A stretch of 41,147 nt of DNA from assembly GCA_902776685.1 (NCBI GenBank), contig CACYRB010000011.1, positions 1 to 41,147 on the forward strand, in the 5' to 3' direction. A program made the translations under genes and the position numbers. The notes beneath the pieces were generated by a model. The model saw only the letters and a program-made list of their open reading frames with translations, was not told the DNA's origin and did no database searches. This document shows, piece by piece, positions 15,049-23,626 of the stretch; positions within the stretch are counted from its first letter, which is position 1; every line of letters begins with the position of its first letter. This DNA is from an uncultured Prevotellaceae bacterium (lineage in GTDB: Bacteria > Bacteroidota > Bacteroidia > Bacteroidales > Bacteroidaceae).

Positions 15049-15792
15049 ATGAAGAAGTTTGCAATTATTTTACTCAATATACTGGCGACTACGCTTACTG
15101 CCTCTGCACAATATTACATTGAATGCGAAGACACATGTCGCCACATGCACGGTATCGACATCAGCCACCATCAGAAAGAGATATTTTGGGAAGCCATCGG
15201 TGAGAACTCGAAAATGGCATTCGTGTACATGAAGGCCACTGAAGGGGGCGATTTCATCGACCCTGCCTTCGAACGGAATATCAGGTTGGCTAAACGTTAT
15301 GGGTTGAAAGTGGGGGTTTACCATTATTTCCGCGCCCGCACACCTCTCGAGAAACAGGCTCGCAACTTCCGTGCGCAATGTCGGCCCGAAGACCAAGACC
15401 TGCTGCCGATGATTGATATTGAAGACAAGCCTTCGGGAATGACTAACGCTCAGTTTGTTGATTCCGTGCAGAAATTCCTCGAAATCGTCACGCGCATCTA
15501 CAACCAAAAGCCATTGGTCTACACCTATACCAATTTCTACAACAACTACCTCCTGGGAAAAGTGAACGACTACAAGCTATGGATTGCACAATACTCTACC
15601 AATGAGCCACGACTGCGCGACGAACGCGACTACATCATGTGGCAATATACTGCCAAAGGACGTATCAACGGTGTGCAAGGCTATGTCGACAAGAACCGCT
15701 TTATGGGGCGTCACAGCATGCGCGAGATACGCTTCCGCAACTCTGGCAGCAACAGACATACGCACGTCGAAGTCTATCCGGTAGAAAGGTAG
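15049..15792 (+). CDS. Glycoside hydrolase family 25 lysozyme, secreted
   Basis: 247 residues starting MKKFAIILLNILATTLTASAQ, a signal peptide. GH25 enzymes hydrolyse the beta-1,4 link between N-acetylmuramic acid and N-acetylglucosamine in peptidoglycan. The strand motifs are all present: MHGIDISHHQ (about residues 30-39), AFVYMKATEGGDFIDPAFER, GVYHYFRA, LPMIDIED (the Asp and Glu of the DxE catalytic motif), LWIAQYS and IMWQYT. The likely location is periplasm or outside the cell, for wall turnover or competition. The longer frame from 15031 adds six residues before the signal peptide and overlaps the -7 box. The next gene starts 42 nt downstream. Confidence 0.9.
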   Translation: MKKFAIILLNILATTLTASAQYYIECEDTCRHMHGIDISHHQKEIFWEAIGENSKMAFVYMKATEGGDFIDPAFERNIRLAKRYGLKVGVYHYFRARTPLEKQARNFRAQCRPEDQDLLPMIDIEDKPSGMTNAQFVDSVQKFLEIVTRIYNQKPLVYTYTNFYNNYLLGKVNDYKLWIAQYSTNEPRLRDERDYIMWQYTAKGRINGVQGYVDKNRFMGRHSMREIRFRNSGSNRHTHVEVYPVER

Positions 15793-15834
15793 AACAACCA
15801 TCTTGAAACTACTCAATATTAAAATTAAATTGAT

Positions 15835-17037
15835 ATGGCCATTATAAAATGTCCCGAATGTGGGCACCAAGTAAGCGACAAAGCCCCAACATGCCCATCA
15901 TGTGGCGTAGAAATAGCACACCACATCATCCGTTGTAAATATTGCGGAGAAGTCTATCTCGACGATCAGAGTGTCTGTCCAAACTGCCACGACCACCAAG
16001 AAGACATACACACACCCGAAAACGAAGAAGAGACCTCTTTCGAAAAGGAAGACACCTATCAGGATGATGCCATCCCGCTCACCGTTCGACGAGAAAGCGA
16101 AGAAACGACGTCGCCCGAAAAAGACGAAAAAACCAGAAAAGCCTCCACTACAGAAAAGAACAAAGGAAAACGCGACTACAGTGCACTCATCGTTTCGTTT
16201 GTGCTGGCACTTATCATTTGCGGATGCTGTCTCTATTTCTACAACAATGCAAAGACAGAAAAGGAGAGTTCGGCCTACGAATATGCCATGAAAAGCAGCG
16301 AGCCCGACGTCTTGCAAAGTTATCTGAAAACCTATATCGATGCCCCCAAGCAACACCGCGAAGACATTGAGAAGCGCATGACACAACTGAAAAGCATCGA
16401 TAAAGAATGGATTAACGCGTTGGTCAGCAATTCAAAATCTGCCTTGCGGCGATATGTCGACACACACCCCGACTCCAAACATAAAGCGGAGGCTTTACAA
16501 AAAATTGACTCCATGGATTGGGCTATAGCAGCAAAGAACAACACCATCGATGCCATGCGCGAATATCTGGCCGACCACGAGAAAGGACTTCATGCCAACG
16601 AAGCGAACGAGCGAATCAAGAAGTTTAACGCCCTCATCGTGACCCCTGAAGAACAGACCATGATTGCTGGTCTCTTCAGAAAATTCTTCCAAAGCATCAA
16701 CTCAAAGAACGGCGAGGCCCTGACACAATATGTAGAACCCACCATGACATCGCTCATCGGACAGCCCAATGCTACAAAAGCCGACGTACAGGCTTTTATG
16801 GAAAAACAATACAAGGAAAACGTGTCTAACTTGAACTGGCATATCCTGGGCGACTACAAAACCCAGAAACACGAAATTGCCGAAGGACGTTACGAATACA
16901 TCGTTTCTTTCTCTGCCACCAAAGTCGAGGAGCACAAAGACAACTCAAAGGCCGAGGGGAAATACACCATCAACGGAACGGTTTCGCCCGATAAGAGAAT
17001 CAGCCTGCTCAATATGACAAAGTTGGCTAATCCATGA
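15835..17037 (+). CDS. Double-zinc-ribbon, single-pass membrane protein
   Basis: 400 residues. Two N-terminal zinc ribbons: Cys 6/9 with 20/23 (CPECG, CPSCG) and Cys 34/37 with 48/51 (CKYCG, CPNC). Then comes an acidic and Lys-rich linker to about residue 112, one transmembrane helix (about 116-136), and an extracytoplasmic part of about 260 residues. The latter has helical repeats (YAMKSSEPDVLQSYLKTYID, SALRRYVDTHPDSKHKAEAL, DAMREYLADHEKGLHANEAN) resembling a degenerate TPR-like domain, and an NTF2-like C-terminal segment (IAGLFRKFFQSINSKNGEAL onward). The layout resembles cytoplasmic-sensor/periplasmic-effector proteins; the function is unknown. Its stop overlaps the NudC start by 4 nt. Confidence 0.85.
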   Translation: MAIIKCPECGHQVSDKAPTCPSCGVEIAHHIIRCKYCGEVYLDDQSVCPNCHDHQEDIHTPENEEETSFEKEDTYQDDAIPLTVRRESEETTSPEKDEKTRKASTTEKNKGKRDYSALIVSFVLALIICGCCLYFYNNAKTEKESSAYEYAMKSSEPDVLQSYLKTYIDAPKQHREDIEKRMTQLKSIDKEWINALVSNSKSALRRYVDTHPDSKHKAEALQKIDSMDWAIAAKNNTIDAMREYLADHEKGLHANEANERIKKFNALIVTPEEQTMIAGLFRKFFQSINSKNGEALTQYVEPTMTSLIGQPNATKADVQAFMEKQYKENVSNLNWHILGDYKTQKHEIAEGRYEYIVSFSATKVEEHKDNSKAEGKYTINGTVSPDKRISLLNMTKLANP

Positions 17038-17828
17038 CAAGCTGGTTCGTCTTCAACAAGTACAGACTGCTGCTACAAGAACTTTCTGACGGCGAATATG
17101 CCATTCCACAAGCAGTCAATGCCCCGATACCACCATCGGAAAACATATCGCCTATACAGGTATTCGCAGCCACCGAAAGCAAGCACTGCGTCATGGCATT
17201 CCCCGTCGATGTCCCTGCTCCGGAAGGATACACCTTCTACGACCTGCGCCAAAGCTATTTTGTTCTGGCCGAGGCCGACTACCAGATGGCAGGCAAATGC
17301 CACGAGCTCGTCTACTGGGACCAGCGCACCCGCTATTGCGGCCACTGTGGCACACCACAGACAATCCGTGACGGGCTATATAAAGAATGTCCATCATGCC
17401 ATCAACAGTCATGGCCGCAACTCACCACCGCCATCATCGTACTCATAAGCCGCGGAGACGACGTGCTACTCGTACGTTCGAGAGATTTCCGGGGCCGCTA
17501 CTATGGACTCGTCGCAGGCTTTGTCGAAACGGGCGAATCACTTGAAGAGGCCGTCAGGCGTGAAGTAAAAGAAGAAACAAGCCTCACCATCCGCAACCTG
17601 CGCTATTTCGGTTCACAACCATGGCCATATCCCAGCGGACTCATGGTGGGCTTTACCGCCGAGTATGCCGACGGCGAACTGCAACTGCAAGCATCCGAAC
17701 TGTCAGAGGGAGGGTGGTTTCACTATAATCAGCTGCCCGAGATACCGCAAAAGATGAGCATCGCCCGACGACTCATCGACCATTGGACCGAGGAAAAGAA
17801 AAAAACGATAAGCTATGAAACAGATTAG
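17034..17828 (+). CDS. nudC: NAD+ diphosphatase / RNA decapping hydrolase NudC
   Basis: 264 residues. NudC hydrolyses NAD(H) to NMN(H) and AMP and removes NAD caps from RNA. It carries a zinc site at Cys 102, 105, 119 and 122 (CGHCG, CPSC), a Nudix box at about 162-184 (GFVETGESLEEAVRREVKEE), and the NudC signature SQPWPYPS at 194-201 that marks NADH specificity. The usual Gly near the end of the Nudix box (REUxEExGU) is Ser here (EETSL); the metal-binding Glu residues are intact, so activity is still expected. It overlaps its upstream neighbour by 4 nt and the downstream oxidoreductase by 14 nt, so it is part of one transcript. Confidence 0.93.
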   Translation: MTSWFVFNKYRLLLQELSDGEYAIPQAVNAPIPPSENISPIQVFAATESKHCVMAFPVDVPAPEGYTFYDLRQSYFVLAEADYQMAGKCHELVYWDQRTRYCGHCGTPQTIRDGLYKECPSCHQQSWPQLTTAIIVLISRGDDVLLVRSRDFRGRYYGLVAGFVETGESLEEAVRREVKEETSLTIRNLRYFGSQPWPYPSGLMVGFTAEYADGELQLQASELSEGGWFHYNQLPEIPQKMSIARRLIDHWTEEKKKTISYETD

Positions 17829-18798
17829 TTGGGGATTTATCGGCTGCGGAGAAGTCACCGAGAAAAAATCGGGTCCAGCCTTTAACGAAGTTGAAGGCTC
17901 CCACATCGAAGCCGTGATGAGCCGAAGCAAGGAAAAGGCACAATCCTATGCCACACGCCATCACATCAAGAAATGGTACGCCGACCCGCAGCAAATCATC
18001 GACGACCCCGACGTCAACGCCATTTACATCGCCACGCCCCCTTCAAGCCACGCCACGTTTGCCATCATGGCCATGAAAGCAGGCAAGCCCGTCTACGTGG
18101 AAAAGCCCTTGGCCTCAACCTACGACGACTGTGTCCGCATCAATCGCGTGAGCGAAGAAACAAGTGTCCCCTGTTTCGTGGCCTACTACCGTCGCTACCT
18201 CCCCTACTTTCAGCGCGTCAAGGCTATTATCGAAGCACAGGCCATCGGGAAAGTCACCAACGTGCAACTGCGTTTCTCCGTACCACCACGCGAGCTCGAC
18301 TACAACAGTGCCGGCCAGCTCCCCTGGAGACTTCAGCCCGACATTGCCGGCGGAGGCTACTTCTACGACCTCGCCCCCCATCAGCTCGACCTCCTGCAGC
18401 ACCTCTTCGGCATCATCACCCATGCACATGGCTATACCACCAACCGCGCAGGTCTTTACCAAGCCGAAGACACCATCAGTGCCGCCTTTCAGTTTGCCGA
18501 TGGTCTGCCAGGCAGCGCCTCATGGTGCTTTGTCGGACATGCCACCGCCAAAGAAGACAGCATCCACGTCATTGGCGAGCAAGGCATACTAACCTTCTCA
18601 GTATTCAACTACACCCCCATCCGCCTGACCAACGGCAACGGAACTGAGCACATCACCGTAGACAACCCGCCCTACGTCCAGCTGCCCATCATCAAAAACG
18701 TCATTGAAGACCTGCAAGGCACCGCCACCTGCCAATGCACCAGCGTAAGCGCCACTCCCGTCAACTGGGTCATGGACCGCATCCTGGGAAAACTGTAG
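17815..18798 (+). CDS. Gfo/Idh/MocA-family NAD(P)-dependent oxidoreductase
   Basis: 327 residues, cytoplasmic. The Rossmann N-terminus reads SWGFIGCGEVTEKKSGPAFN (about residues 5-24), followed by AIYIATPPSSHATFAIMAMK and the family hallmark VYVEKPLA with E96-K97-P98. The C-terminal substrate domain has GGGYFYDLAPHQLDLLQHLF, whose DLAPHQxD segment supplies the usual catalytic His. Members act on sugars, inositols or related polyols; the substrate cannot be read from the sequence. It starts inside the last codons of nudC (14-nt overlap), so the pair is translationally coupled. Whether that reflects a shared pathway is unknown. Confidence 0.88.
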   Translation: MKQISWGFIGCGEVTEKKSGPAFNEVEGSHIEAVMSRSKEKAQSYATRHHIKKWYADPQQIIDDPDVNAIYIATPPSSHATFAIMAMKAGKPVYVEKPLASTYDDCVRINRVSEETSVPCFVAYYRRYLPYFQRVKAIIEAQAIGKVTNVQLRFSVPPRELDYNSAGQLPWRLQPDIAGGGYFYDLAPHQLDLLQHLFGIITHAHGYTTNRAGLYQAEDTISAAFQFADGLPGSASWCFVGHATAKEDSIHVIGEQGILTFSVFNYTPIRLTNGNGTEHITVDNPPYVQLPIIKNVIEDLQGTATCQCTSVSATPVNWVMDRILGKL

Positions 18799-18851
18799 CG
18801 CTTCGCTAATGAATAATGAATAATGAATAGTTACCGCGATGAGCCAGTCCA

Positions 18852-18885
18852 ATTATGCATTATGCATTATGCATTATGCATTATA
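18852..18885 (+). repeat. Heptanucleotide tandem repeat (ATTATGC x4 plus ATTATA)
   Basis: Four perfect copies of ATTATGC start at 18852, 18859, 18866 and 18873. Each contains an ATG (18855, 18862, 18869, 18876), and because 7 is not a multiple of 3 these fall in successive frames. Only 18862 is in frame with the DUF4421 gene. Copy-number change would move the frame. Confidence 0.85.
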
Positions 18886-19962
18886 ATCTGCAGCCTCATG
18901 TTGCAGCTACTCCCGCAGCAAGTCCATGCTACGACCTTGCAGCCCGATACCATCGGCGAAAAAAAACACGTCATACAGAAAAACGTCGATGCCGCCTATC
19001 AAGTCGTCAAGTCATTCAACCACATCGACACCCTCTACATCGAGCCCCAACGCTACAACTACACCGTCATGTTCCAAAACACCAACACCTACGAGCTCTA
19101 CCGACTCAACGACAGCGACGGCCACAGCATCACCTTCGCGCCACGACCCTCCGTCAAGATTGGTCCCTACTTCGGATGGCGTTGGCTCTTCCTCGGCTAT
19201 ACCATCGACATCAGCCATCTCGGCGACGACAAGACCCGTCAGGAGTTCGACCTCAGCCTCTACAGCTCCAAGGTCGGCATCGATCTCTTCTACCGCAAGA
19301 CCGGCAACGACTACCTCATCCGTCGGCTCGACCTCGGCAGCGACATCAACACCGCCCCCATCAAAAACACCCACTACGACGGCCTCCATTCCAGCATAAA
19401 AGGCTTCAACGCCTATTACATCTTCAACCACCGCCGTTTCTCCTACCCCGCAGCATTCAGCCAAAGCACCGTACAGCGCATCAGCTGCGGCTCACCCCTC
19501 ATCGGCATCGGCTACACCCGCCACACCCTCAACGTCGACTGGAACAAGCTCAACGAAATCGTCGAGCAGCGCCTCGGTAGCGACATCGCCAGCCAGCGCA
19601 TCAACAGCTCGCTCATGTTCGAGAAAATCCAATACACCGACATCTCCCTCTCCGGAGGCTACGCCTACAACTGGGTGTTTGCCCGCAACTGGCTATTCGC
19701 CTCGTCGCTCTCGCTCGCCCTCGCCTACAAACGCACCAAAGGTGACTCCGAATACTCCCACTTTACCCTGCGAAACTTCTCCATCAAAAATTTCAACCTC
19801 GACGGCGTAGGCCGCTTCGGACTCGTATGGAACAACACCCGTTGGTATGCTGGCTCAAGTCTCATCATCCATGCCTACAACTACAACAAAAAAGAATTCT
19901 CCACCAACAACATCTTCGGCAGCCTGAACATCTACGTCGGATTTAACTTTATGAAACGATGA
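18862..19962 (+). CDS. DUF4421 family outer-membrane-like protein
   Basis: 366 residues if started at ATG 18862; the frame is open from 18823 and another in-frame ATG is at 18898. From 18862 the N-terminus (MHYALCIIICSLMLQLLPQQ, then VHA) works as a signal peptide, and its first residues are encoded by the ATTATGC repeat. The mature part matches DUF4421: TLYIEPQRYNYTVMFQN, FAPRPSVKIGPYFGWRWLFL, GYTIDISHLG, and many alternating strands ending with SLNIYVGFNFMKR. This suggests a small beta-barrel of the outer membrane. The function is unknown. Its stop overlaps the start of the DUF1460 gene (ATGA), so both are probably made together with the upstream genes. Confidence 0.82.
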   Translation: MHYALCIIICSLMLQLLPQQVHATTLQPDTIGEKKHVIQKNVDAAYQVVKSFNHIDTLYIEPQRYNYTVMFQNTNTYELYRLNDSDGHSITFAPRPSVKIGPYFGWRWLFLGYTIDISHLGDDKTRQEFDLSLYSSKVGIDLFYRKTGNDYLIRRLDLGSDINTAPIKNTHYDGLHSSIKGFNAYYIFNHRRFSYPAAFSQSTVQRISCGSPLIGIGYTRHTLNVDWNKLNEIVEQRLGSDIASQRINSSLMFEKIQYTDISLSGGYAYNWVFARNWLFASSLSLALAYKRTKGDSEYSHFTLRNFSIKNFNLDGVGRFGLVWNNTRWYAGSSLIIHAYNYNKKEFSTNNIFGSLNIYVGFNFMKR

Positions 19963-20810
19963 AACAACTCCTTTGCCTCTGTCTCTCATTTCTTCTGTGG
20001 CCCAGCACTTCCGCCGCACAAAGCCTGGAGCCATCCTACACCGACTCCCTGCGAGTAGTCCACTTACTCTGCGAAGCCGCGAAACTGCCTTCAGACACAA
20101 ATCTCATTCTGTGGTTTGCCCGCAAGTTTGTAGGGCAACCTTACGTTGGGAAAACCCTCGAAGTAAACCAAGAAGAAAAGCTCATCGTCAACCTGCGCGA
20201 ACTCGACTGTACCACATACGTAGAAACCGTATTGGCACTCTATGCCTGCACAAAAAACGGGCAACGGTCCTTTGCGCACTTCAAGCACCACCTACAACAA
20301 ATTCGCTATCGCGACGGTATCATCTCCTATCCCACCCGACTACACTATTTCTCTGAATGGATTGACAACAACACAATAAAAGGGTACGTCTGTGAACGAC
20401 AAATACCCAACCCGCCCTTTACTGCAATCCAAATCCTTCACATTGACTATATGCGTAGCCATGTCAACCAATATCCCATGCTCGTAAGCCATCCCGAATG
20501 GATTAGCCAGATTACCAACATGGAGCGACGACTTACCGGCAACCAATACCGCTACATCCCCAAAGGCACCCCAACAAACACCACACTCATGCGCAGGACA
20601 ATACACGATGGCGACATCATTGCCCTCACCACGATGAAGCCAGGTCTCGACACCTCGCACATCGGCATAGCCGTATGGCACGACGACGGTCTTCACCTGC
20701 TTAACGCATCGCTGCTAAGGAAAAAAGTTGTTGAGGAAATCCTTACCATCGACCAATACCAACAACGACAAACATCACAAACCGGATTCCGAGTCGTGGA
20801 AGTGAAATAG
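19959..20810 (+). CDS. DUF1460 protein: NlpC/P60-like N-acetylmuramoyl-L-alanine amidase fold
   Basis: 283 residues with signal peptide MKQLLCLCLSFLLWPSTSAA. DUF1460 proteins have a papain-like/NlpC fold, and characterised members act on cell-wall muropeptides. The catalytic Cys is C84 in LRELDCTTYVETVLAL, and the His lies in LDTSHIGIAVWHDDGLHLLN in the last quarter. The middle part (DGIISYPTRLHYFSEWIDNN) is the conserved FSEW segment. It is probably periplasmic or lipid-free secreted, acting in wall recycling together with the GH25 enzyme encoded in the same run. The start ATG overlaps the DUF4421 stop by 4 nt. A 72-bp palindromic array follows the stop. Confidence 0.88.
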   Translation: MKQLLCLCLSFLLWPSTSAAQSLEPSYTDSLRVVHLLCEAAKLPSDTNLILWFARKFVGQPYVGKTLEVNQEEKLIVNLRELDCTTYVETVLALYACTKNGQRSFAHFKHHLQQIRYRDGIISYPTRLHYFSEWIDNNTIKGYVCERQIPNPPFTAIQILHIDYMRSHVNQYPMLVSHPEWISQITNMERRLTGNQYRYIPKGTPTNTTLMRRTIHDGDIIALTTMKPGLDTSHIGIAVWHDDGLHLLNASLLRKKVVEEILTIDQYQQRQTSQTGFRVVEVK

Positions 20811-20828
20811 AGAAACTTTCAGAATGTT

Positions 20829-20900
20829 ATATGGGGCGTTTTACTGACTTATATGGGCCATATTGCATTGCAATATGGCCCATATAACTTTCCAAAAGTT
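20829..20900 (+). repeat. Intergenic 22-bp-period array, copy 2 of the 72-bp element
   Basis: ATATGG units at 20829, 20851 and 20873, exactly 22 bp apart. Units two and three form a perfect 17-bp inverted repeat around one base (20851-20867 with 20869-20885). The element ends AACTTTCCAAAAGTT (20886-20900), as the 4136-4207 copy does. It lies between convergent genes (DUF1460 and dapA). Confidence 0.85.
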
Positions 20901-20949
20901 AATCTCTGAACAACGATCTGCTTCGCTGACAATTACGCAGGGGGTTATA

Positions 20950-21837
20950 TTATATGCGTAGTTCTTTGAGGATGTCGGCGATTTTCTGTGAGGTGGCAAC
21001 CCGCGTGGGAACGAGCGGGAGCCGCAGCTCGTTCTCGATGAACCCCATTTCGTGGAGCAGGGCTTTAACGCCTGCGGGGTTTCCGTCGACGAAGAGGAGG
21101 GAATAGAGTTCGGTGAAACGGTGGTGGATTTTCCGGGCGGGCTCGTATTCGCCTCTGAACTCGAGGCGTATCATGCGCGACACTTCTTTTGGCAATGCGT
21201 TTCCGATGACGGAGATGGCTCCTGCTGCTCCCGAGGCGACCATGGAGAAGGTGAGTGCGTCGTCGCCGGAGAGGACGTCGAAACGGGCGGGCTTCTGCTT
21301 GATGATTTCGTCGACCTGCTCGAGCGAGCCTGCGGCTTCTTTGATGGCAACGATGTTCTGGCAGTCGGCTGCCAGTCGCAGGGTTGTAGACGATTTCAGG
21401 TTGACGCCGGTCCGCCCGGGAACATTGTAGAGCACGACGGGTAGCGGTGAGGCCTCGGCTATGGCGCGGAAGTGCTGATAGAGTCCTTCCTGAGACGGTT
21501 TGTTGTAATAGGGGCACACGCTGAGCACGCCGTCGATGCCGCTGAAATCGCCTGTGCGCAACTGGTCGACTACGGCTGCGGTGTTGTTTCCTCCACACCC
21601 CATCAGGATTGGCACGCGGCCTCCGGCCAGCTCGACTACGAGTTGCTTGATTTGATGTTTTTCTTCGGCGGTCAGGCAGGGTGTCTCGCCTGTGGTGGCT
21701 TGTATACACAGGAAGTCGGCTCCGTTTTGGAGTTGATAGTCAACGAGTCGCTTCAACGAGGGGTAGTCTACTTCGCCGTCGGCGGTAAACGGTGTTACGA
21801 GGGCGATGCCCAAGCCTTTGAAAATGTTTTGTGCCAT
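20950..21837 (-). CDS. dapA: 4-hydroxy-tetrahydrodipicolinate synthase
   Basis: 295 residues from MAQNIFKGLGIALVTPFTAD. DapA condenses pyruvate with aspartate semialdehyde, the first committed step to diaminopimelate and lysine, in the cytoplasm. Key elements: ATTGE (T48-T49 region), Tyr 137 in VVLYNVPGRTG, and the Schiff-base lysine K166 in VAIKEAAG. GDDALTFSM (GDD) and GAAGAISVIGN are also typical. The open frame extends to 21936, but the -7 box at 21904-21911 lies within that extension and the alignable N-terminus begins at 21837. It follows truA on the same strand with its own promoter. Confidence 0.95.
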   Translation of the reverse strand: MAQNIFKGLGIALVTPFTADGEVDYPSLKRLVDYQLQNGADFLCIQATTGETPCLTAEEKHQIKQLVVELAGGRVPILMGCGGNNTAAVVDQLRTGDFSGIDGVLSVCPYYNKPSQEGLYQHFRAIAEASPLPVVLYNVPGRTGVNLKSSTTLRLAADCQNIVAIKEAAGSLEQVDEIIKQKPARFDVLSGDDALTFSMVASGAAGAISVIGNALPKEVSRMIRLEFRGEYEPARKIHHRFTELYSLLFVDGNPAGVKALLHEMGFIENELRLPLVPTRVATSQKIADILKELRI

Positions 21838-21903
21838 AACAAATAGACATATTAACAAAATAACAATTTCGACATAGAATCGAATGCTGTTACAATCTGC
21901 CTG

Positions 21904-21911
21904 CAAAGATA
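21904..21911 (-). promoter_or_regulatory. Probable -7 box for dapA
   Basis: Minus strand TATCTTTG, about 65 nt before the ATG; the -33 element is poor. It supports the dapA start at 21837. Confidence 0.5.
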
Positions 21912-21952
21912 CTACTTTTTTTTGACATAATAACATAAGAACATCTTTTTTA

Positions 21953-22708
21953 CTACACTCTACACTGTGAATTAGAAAGATATTCTATTTTCTCTAAGAA
22001 AAGTGCATGTGCGGGCATGCTTTCGCCTGCCTCGGTGCGTTTCTGCATAGAAACAATGTGTACGAACTGGTCGACGGTGATGCGCCCGCGGCCTACGTCG
22101 ATGAGTGTGCCGACGATGGCCCGGACCATGTTGCGCAGGAAACGGTTGGCGGTGATGACGAAATGCCACTGGGATGGCGTGTCTTGCACCCAGCGTGCCT
22201 CGGTAACCTGGCAAAGAGTGGTCTTAACATCGGTATGGCTCTTGCAGAAAGCTGCAAAATCGCTTACGGTCAGCAGGTGGGCTGCTGCCTGGTTCATAAG
22301 GTCGAAGTCGAGGGGATAGGTGAGGTAGCAAGAATATCGATGAAGAAAGGGGTTCTTTCGGGTATGAACATAATAGTGATAGGTGCGTGCCCGTGCACTG
22401 AAGCGTGCATGCATGTCGTTGTCGACGGGGTGCAAGCTGGTTACAGAGATGTCGGAGGGAAGCAGCCGGTTGAGCCGATAGACGAGTTGTGAGGTGTCTA
22501 TTGTTTCTGGAGAATCGAAATGAGCTACCATCTCTCGGGCATGTACGCCTGTATCGGTGCGTCCGGCTCCCACGACATCGACCTGCCGGCGCTGAATGGT
22601 GCTCAGGGCTTGCTGCAACGTTTGCTGCACGCTGGCGGCATTGGGCTGTTGCTGCCACCCGTGGTAACGCTGGCCGTCGTAGGCGAAATGGATGAAATAA
22701 CGTTGCAT
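21953..22708 (-). CDS. truA: tRNA pseudouridine(38-40) synthase
   Basis: 251 residues, family length. TruA converts U38, U39 and U40 of the tRNA anticodon arm to pseudouridine. The catalytic Asp is D52 in VGAGRTDTGVHAREM. RYFIHFAYDGQRYHGWQQQP at the N-terminus, ARFSARARTYHYYV and NRFLRNMVRAIVGTLIDVGR near the C-terminus are all standard. It begins 7 nt after the stop of the small periplasmic protein gene and is probably the distal gene of the sigma-factor operon. Confidence 0.95.
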   Translation of the reverse strand: MQRYFIHFAYDGQRYHGWQQQPNAASVQQTLQQALSTIQRRQVDVVGAGRTDTGVHAREMVAHFDSPETIDTSQLVYRLNRLLPSDISVTSLHPVDNDMHARFSARARTYHYYVHTRKNPFLHRYSCYLTYPLDFDLMNQAAAHLLTVSDFAAFCKSHTDVKTTLCQVTEARWVQDTPSQWHFVITANRFLRNMVRAIVGTLIDVGRGRITVDQFVHIVSMQKRTEAGESMPAHALFLEKIEYLSNSQCRV

Positions 22709-22715
22709 GGACTGG

Positions 22716-23141
22716 TCAGCGGTCGCGCCGTGTGGCTCGCTTGAAGGCTTGGCGGTGGAATTTGTCTTCGGCTCGGATGATGCGGATTACTTTTCGGGCA
22801 GGAAGTACTTGAAGGAACTTGTTGTGGTAGGTGCGTTGTAGTTCTTTCAACTCGACATCGTTGTTGTCGCGTTGGCGGATGGCTTCTGCACAGGCTTTGT
22901 CGTTTGAGATGTCAATGTGCTTGTTTTTCCATCCTGCCGACATGATGGCAATCTGCTTTTTGCGCATCTCACGATAGATTGGGAAGAAACGTGAAGACTC
23001 CTGGGGAGTGAGCGCTGCTTCGGTGGCAACAAACTGTTCAAGCTCGGCTTCAAATTTTGCCGGGTTGAAGGGTCTTTGTTGGGCATGGCCAGCAAGTACA
23101 ACTGTCATCAAGAATGCTATTAGTAATAATCTGTGTTTCAT
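22716..23141 (-). CDS. Small secreted helical protein, Spy/CpxP-like
   Basis: 141 residues from MKHRLLLIAFLMTVVLAGHA, a signal peptide cut before QQRP. The mature protein is helical and highly charged, with the pattern FPIYREMRKKQIAIMSAGWK and RDNNDVELKELQRTYHNKFL, then LPARKVIRIIRAEDKFHRQA. Small periplasmic proteins of this look occur next to ECF sigma/anti-sigma pairs in Bacteroidota and are compared with Spy/CpxP-type stress chaperones or sensors. That comparison rests on size, helicity and context. The ORF extends seven codons upstream to 23162, and MKHR is preferred because it gives a compact signal peptide. Confidence 0.78.
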   Translation of the reverse strand: MKHRLLLIAFLMTVVLAGHAQQRPFNPAKFEAELEQFVATEAALTPQESSRFFPIYREMRKKQIAIMSAGWKNKHIDISNDKACAEAIRQRDNNDVELKELQRTYHNKFLQVLPARKVIRIIRAEDKFHRQAFKRATRRDR

Positions 23142-23182
23142 TTCAGTTTTTAGTTTTTTCAACTTTTCAACTTTTCACCTTT

Positions 23183-23581
23183 TTAATACCCTGAGACGTA
23201 GGCATAGATGTCTTCATTATCCATCATTGTATAATCGGTAATCACGTCAATATCGCTATCGCCCTGTGTGGCATAGGTTTTTGCCGTGGTTACCATGTTT
23301 TCGTGGTTCTGCTCGTGCTTCCACATTCCTGCAGACAGGGCAAACAGAACAGCAACAGCAAGACATGCGGCAACACCCATCCACGGACGCAGGAATCGCC
23401 GGGCTGCCTTCTTCATCGGAATGACCTCAGCCTTCTTTTCAGGCAGTTGCTCGATGATTTGATCGGCTATGCTGTCGAAGAAACCATCTGGCACACGAAA
23501 GGGGTCGGTATGGCCGAACTGCTTGCGAAGCAGCAATTCTTCCTGCTCAATCATGCTTTCGGTTTCGTCTTCTCTTTTCAT
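23183..23581 (-). CDS. Anti-sigma-factor-like single-pass membrane protein
   Basis: 132 residues. The N-terminal cytoplasmic part contains FRVPDGFFDSIADQIIEQLP (about 28-47), a motif I associate with Bacteroidota anti-sigma factors (FKVPEGYF type). It has one transmembrane helix at about 67-86 and an acidic periplasmic tail of about 45 residues rich in Asp and Tyr. There is no HxxxCxxC zinc motif, so it is not a ZAS-type anti-sigma. The position 45 nt after the ECF sigma gene supports the role: it would hold the sigma factor at the membrane until an envelope signal arrives. Confidence 0.78.
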   Translation of the reverse strand: MKREDETESMIEQEELLLRKQFGHTDPFRVPDGFFDSIADQIIEQLPEKKAEVIPMKKAARRFLRPWMGVAACLAVAVLFALSAGMWKHEQNHENMVTTAKTYATQGDSDIDVITDYTMMDNEDIYAYVSGY

Positions 23582-23626
23582 ATTATTGTATTGTTTATTT
23601 GTTTGACGTTAATAATTGTAAATGGT

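Noticed and set aside
18823-18861. Upstream start for the DUF4421 gene
   Set aside because: Residues encoded there (MNSYRDEPVQLCI) come from intergenic repeat sequence and would spoil the signal peptide.
18926-19399. Ser/Thr/Ala-rich ORFs in other frames of the DUF4421 gene
   Set aside because: Low-complexity products of codon bias in the real frame.
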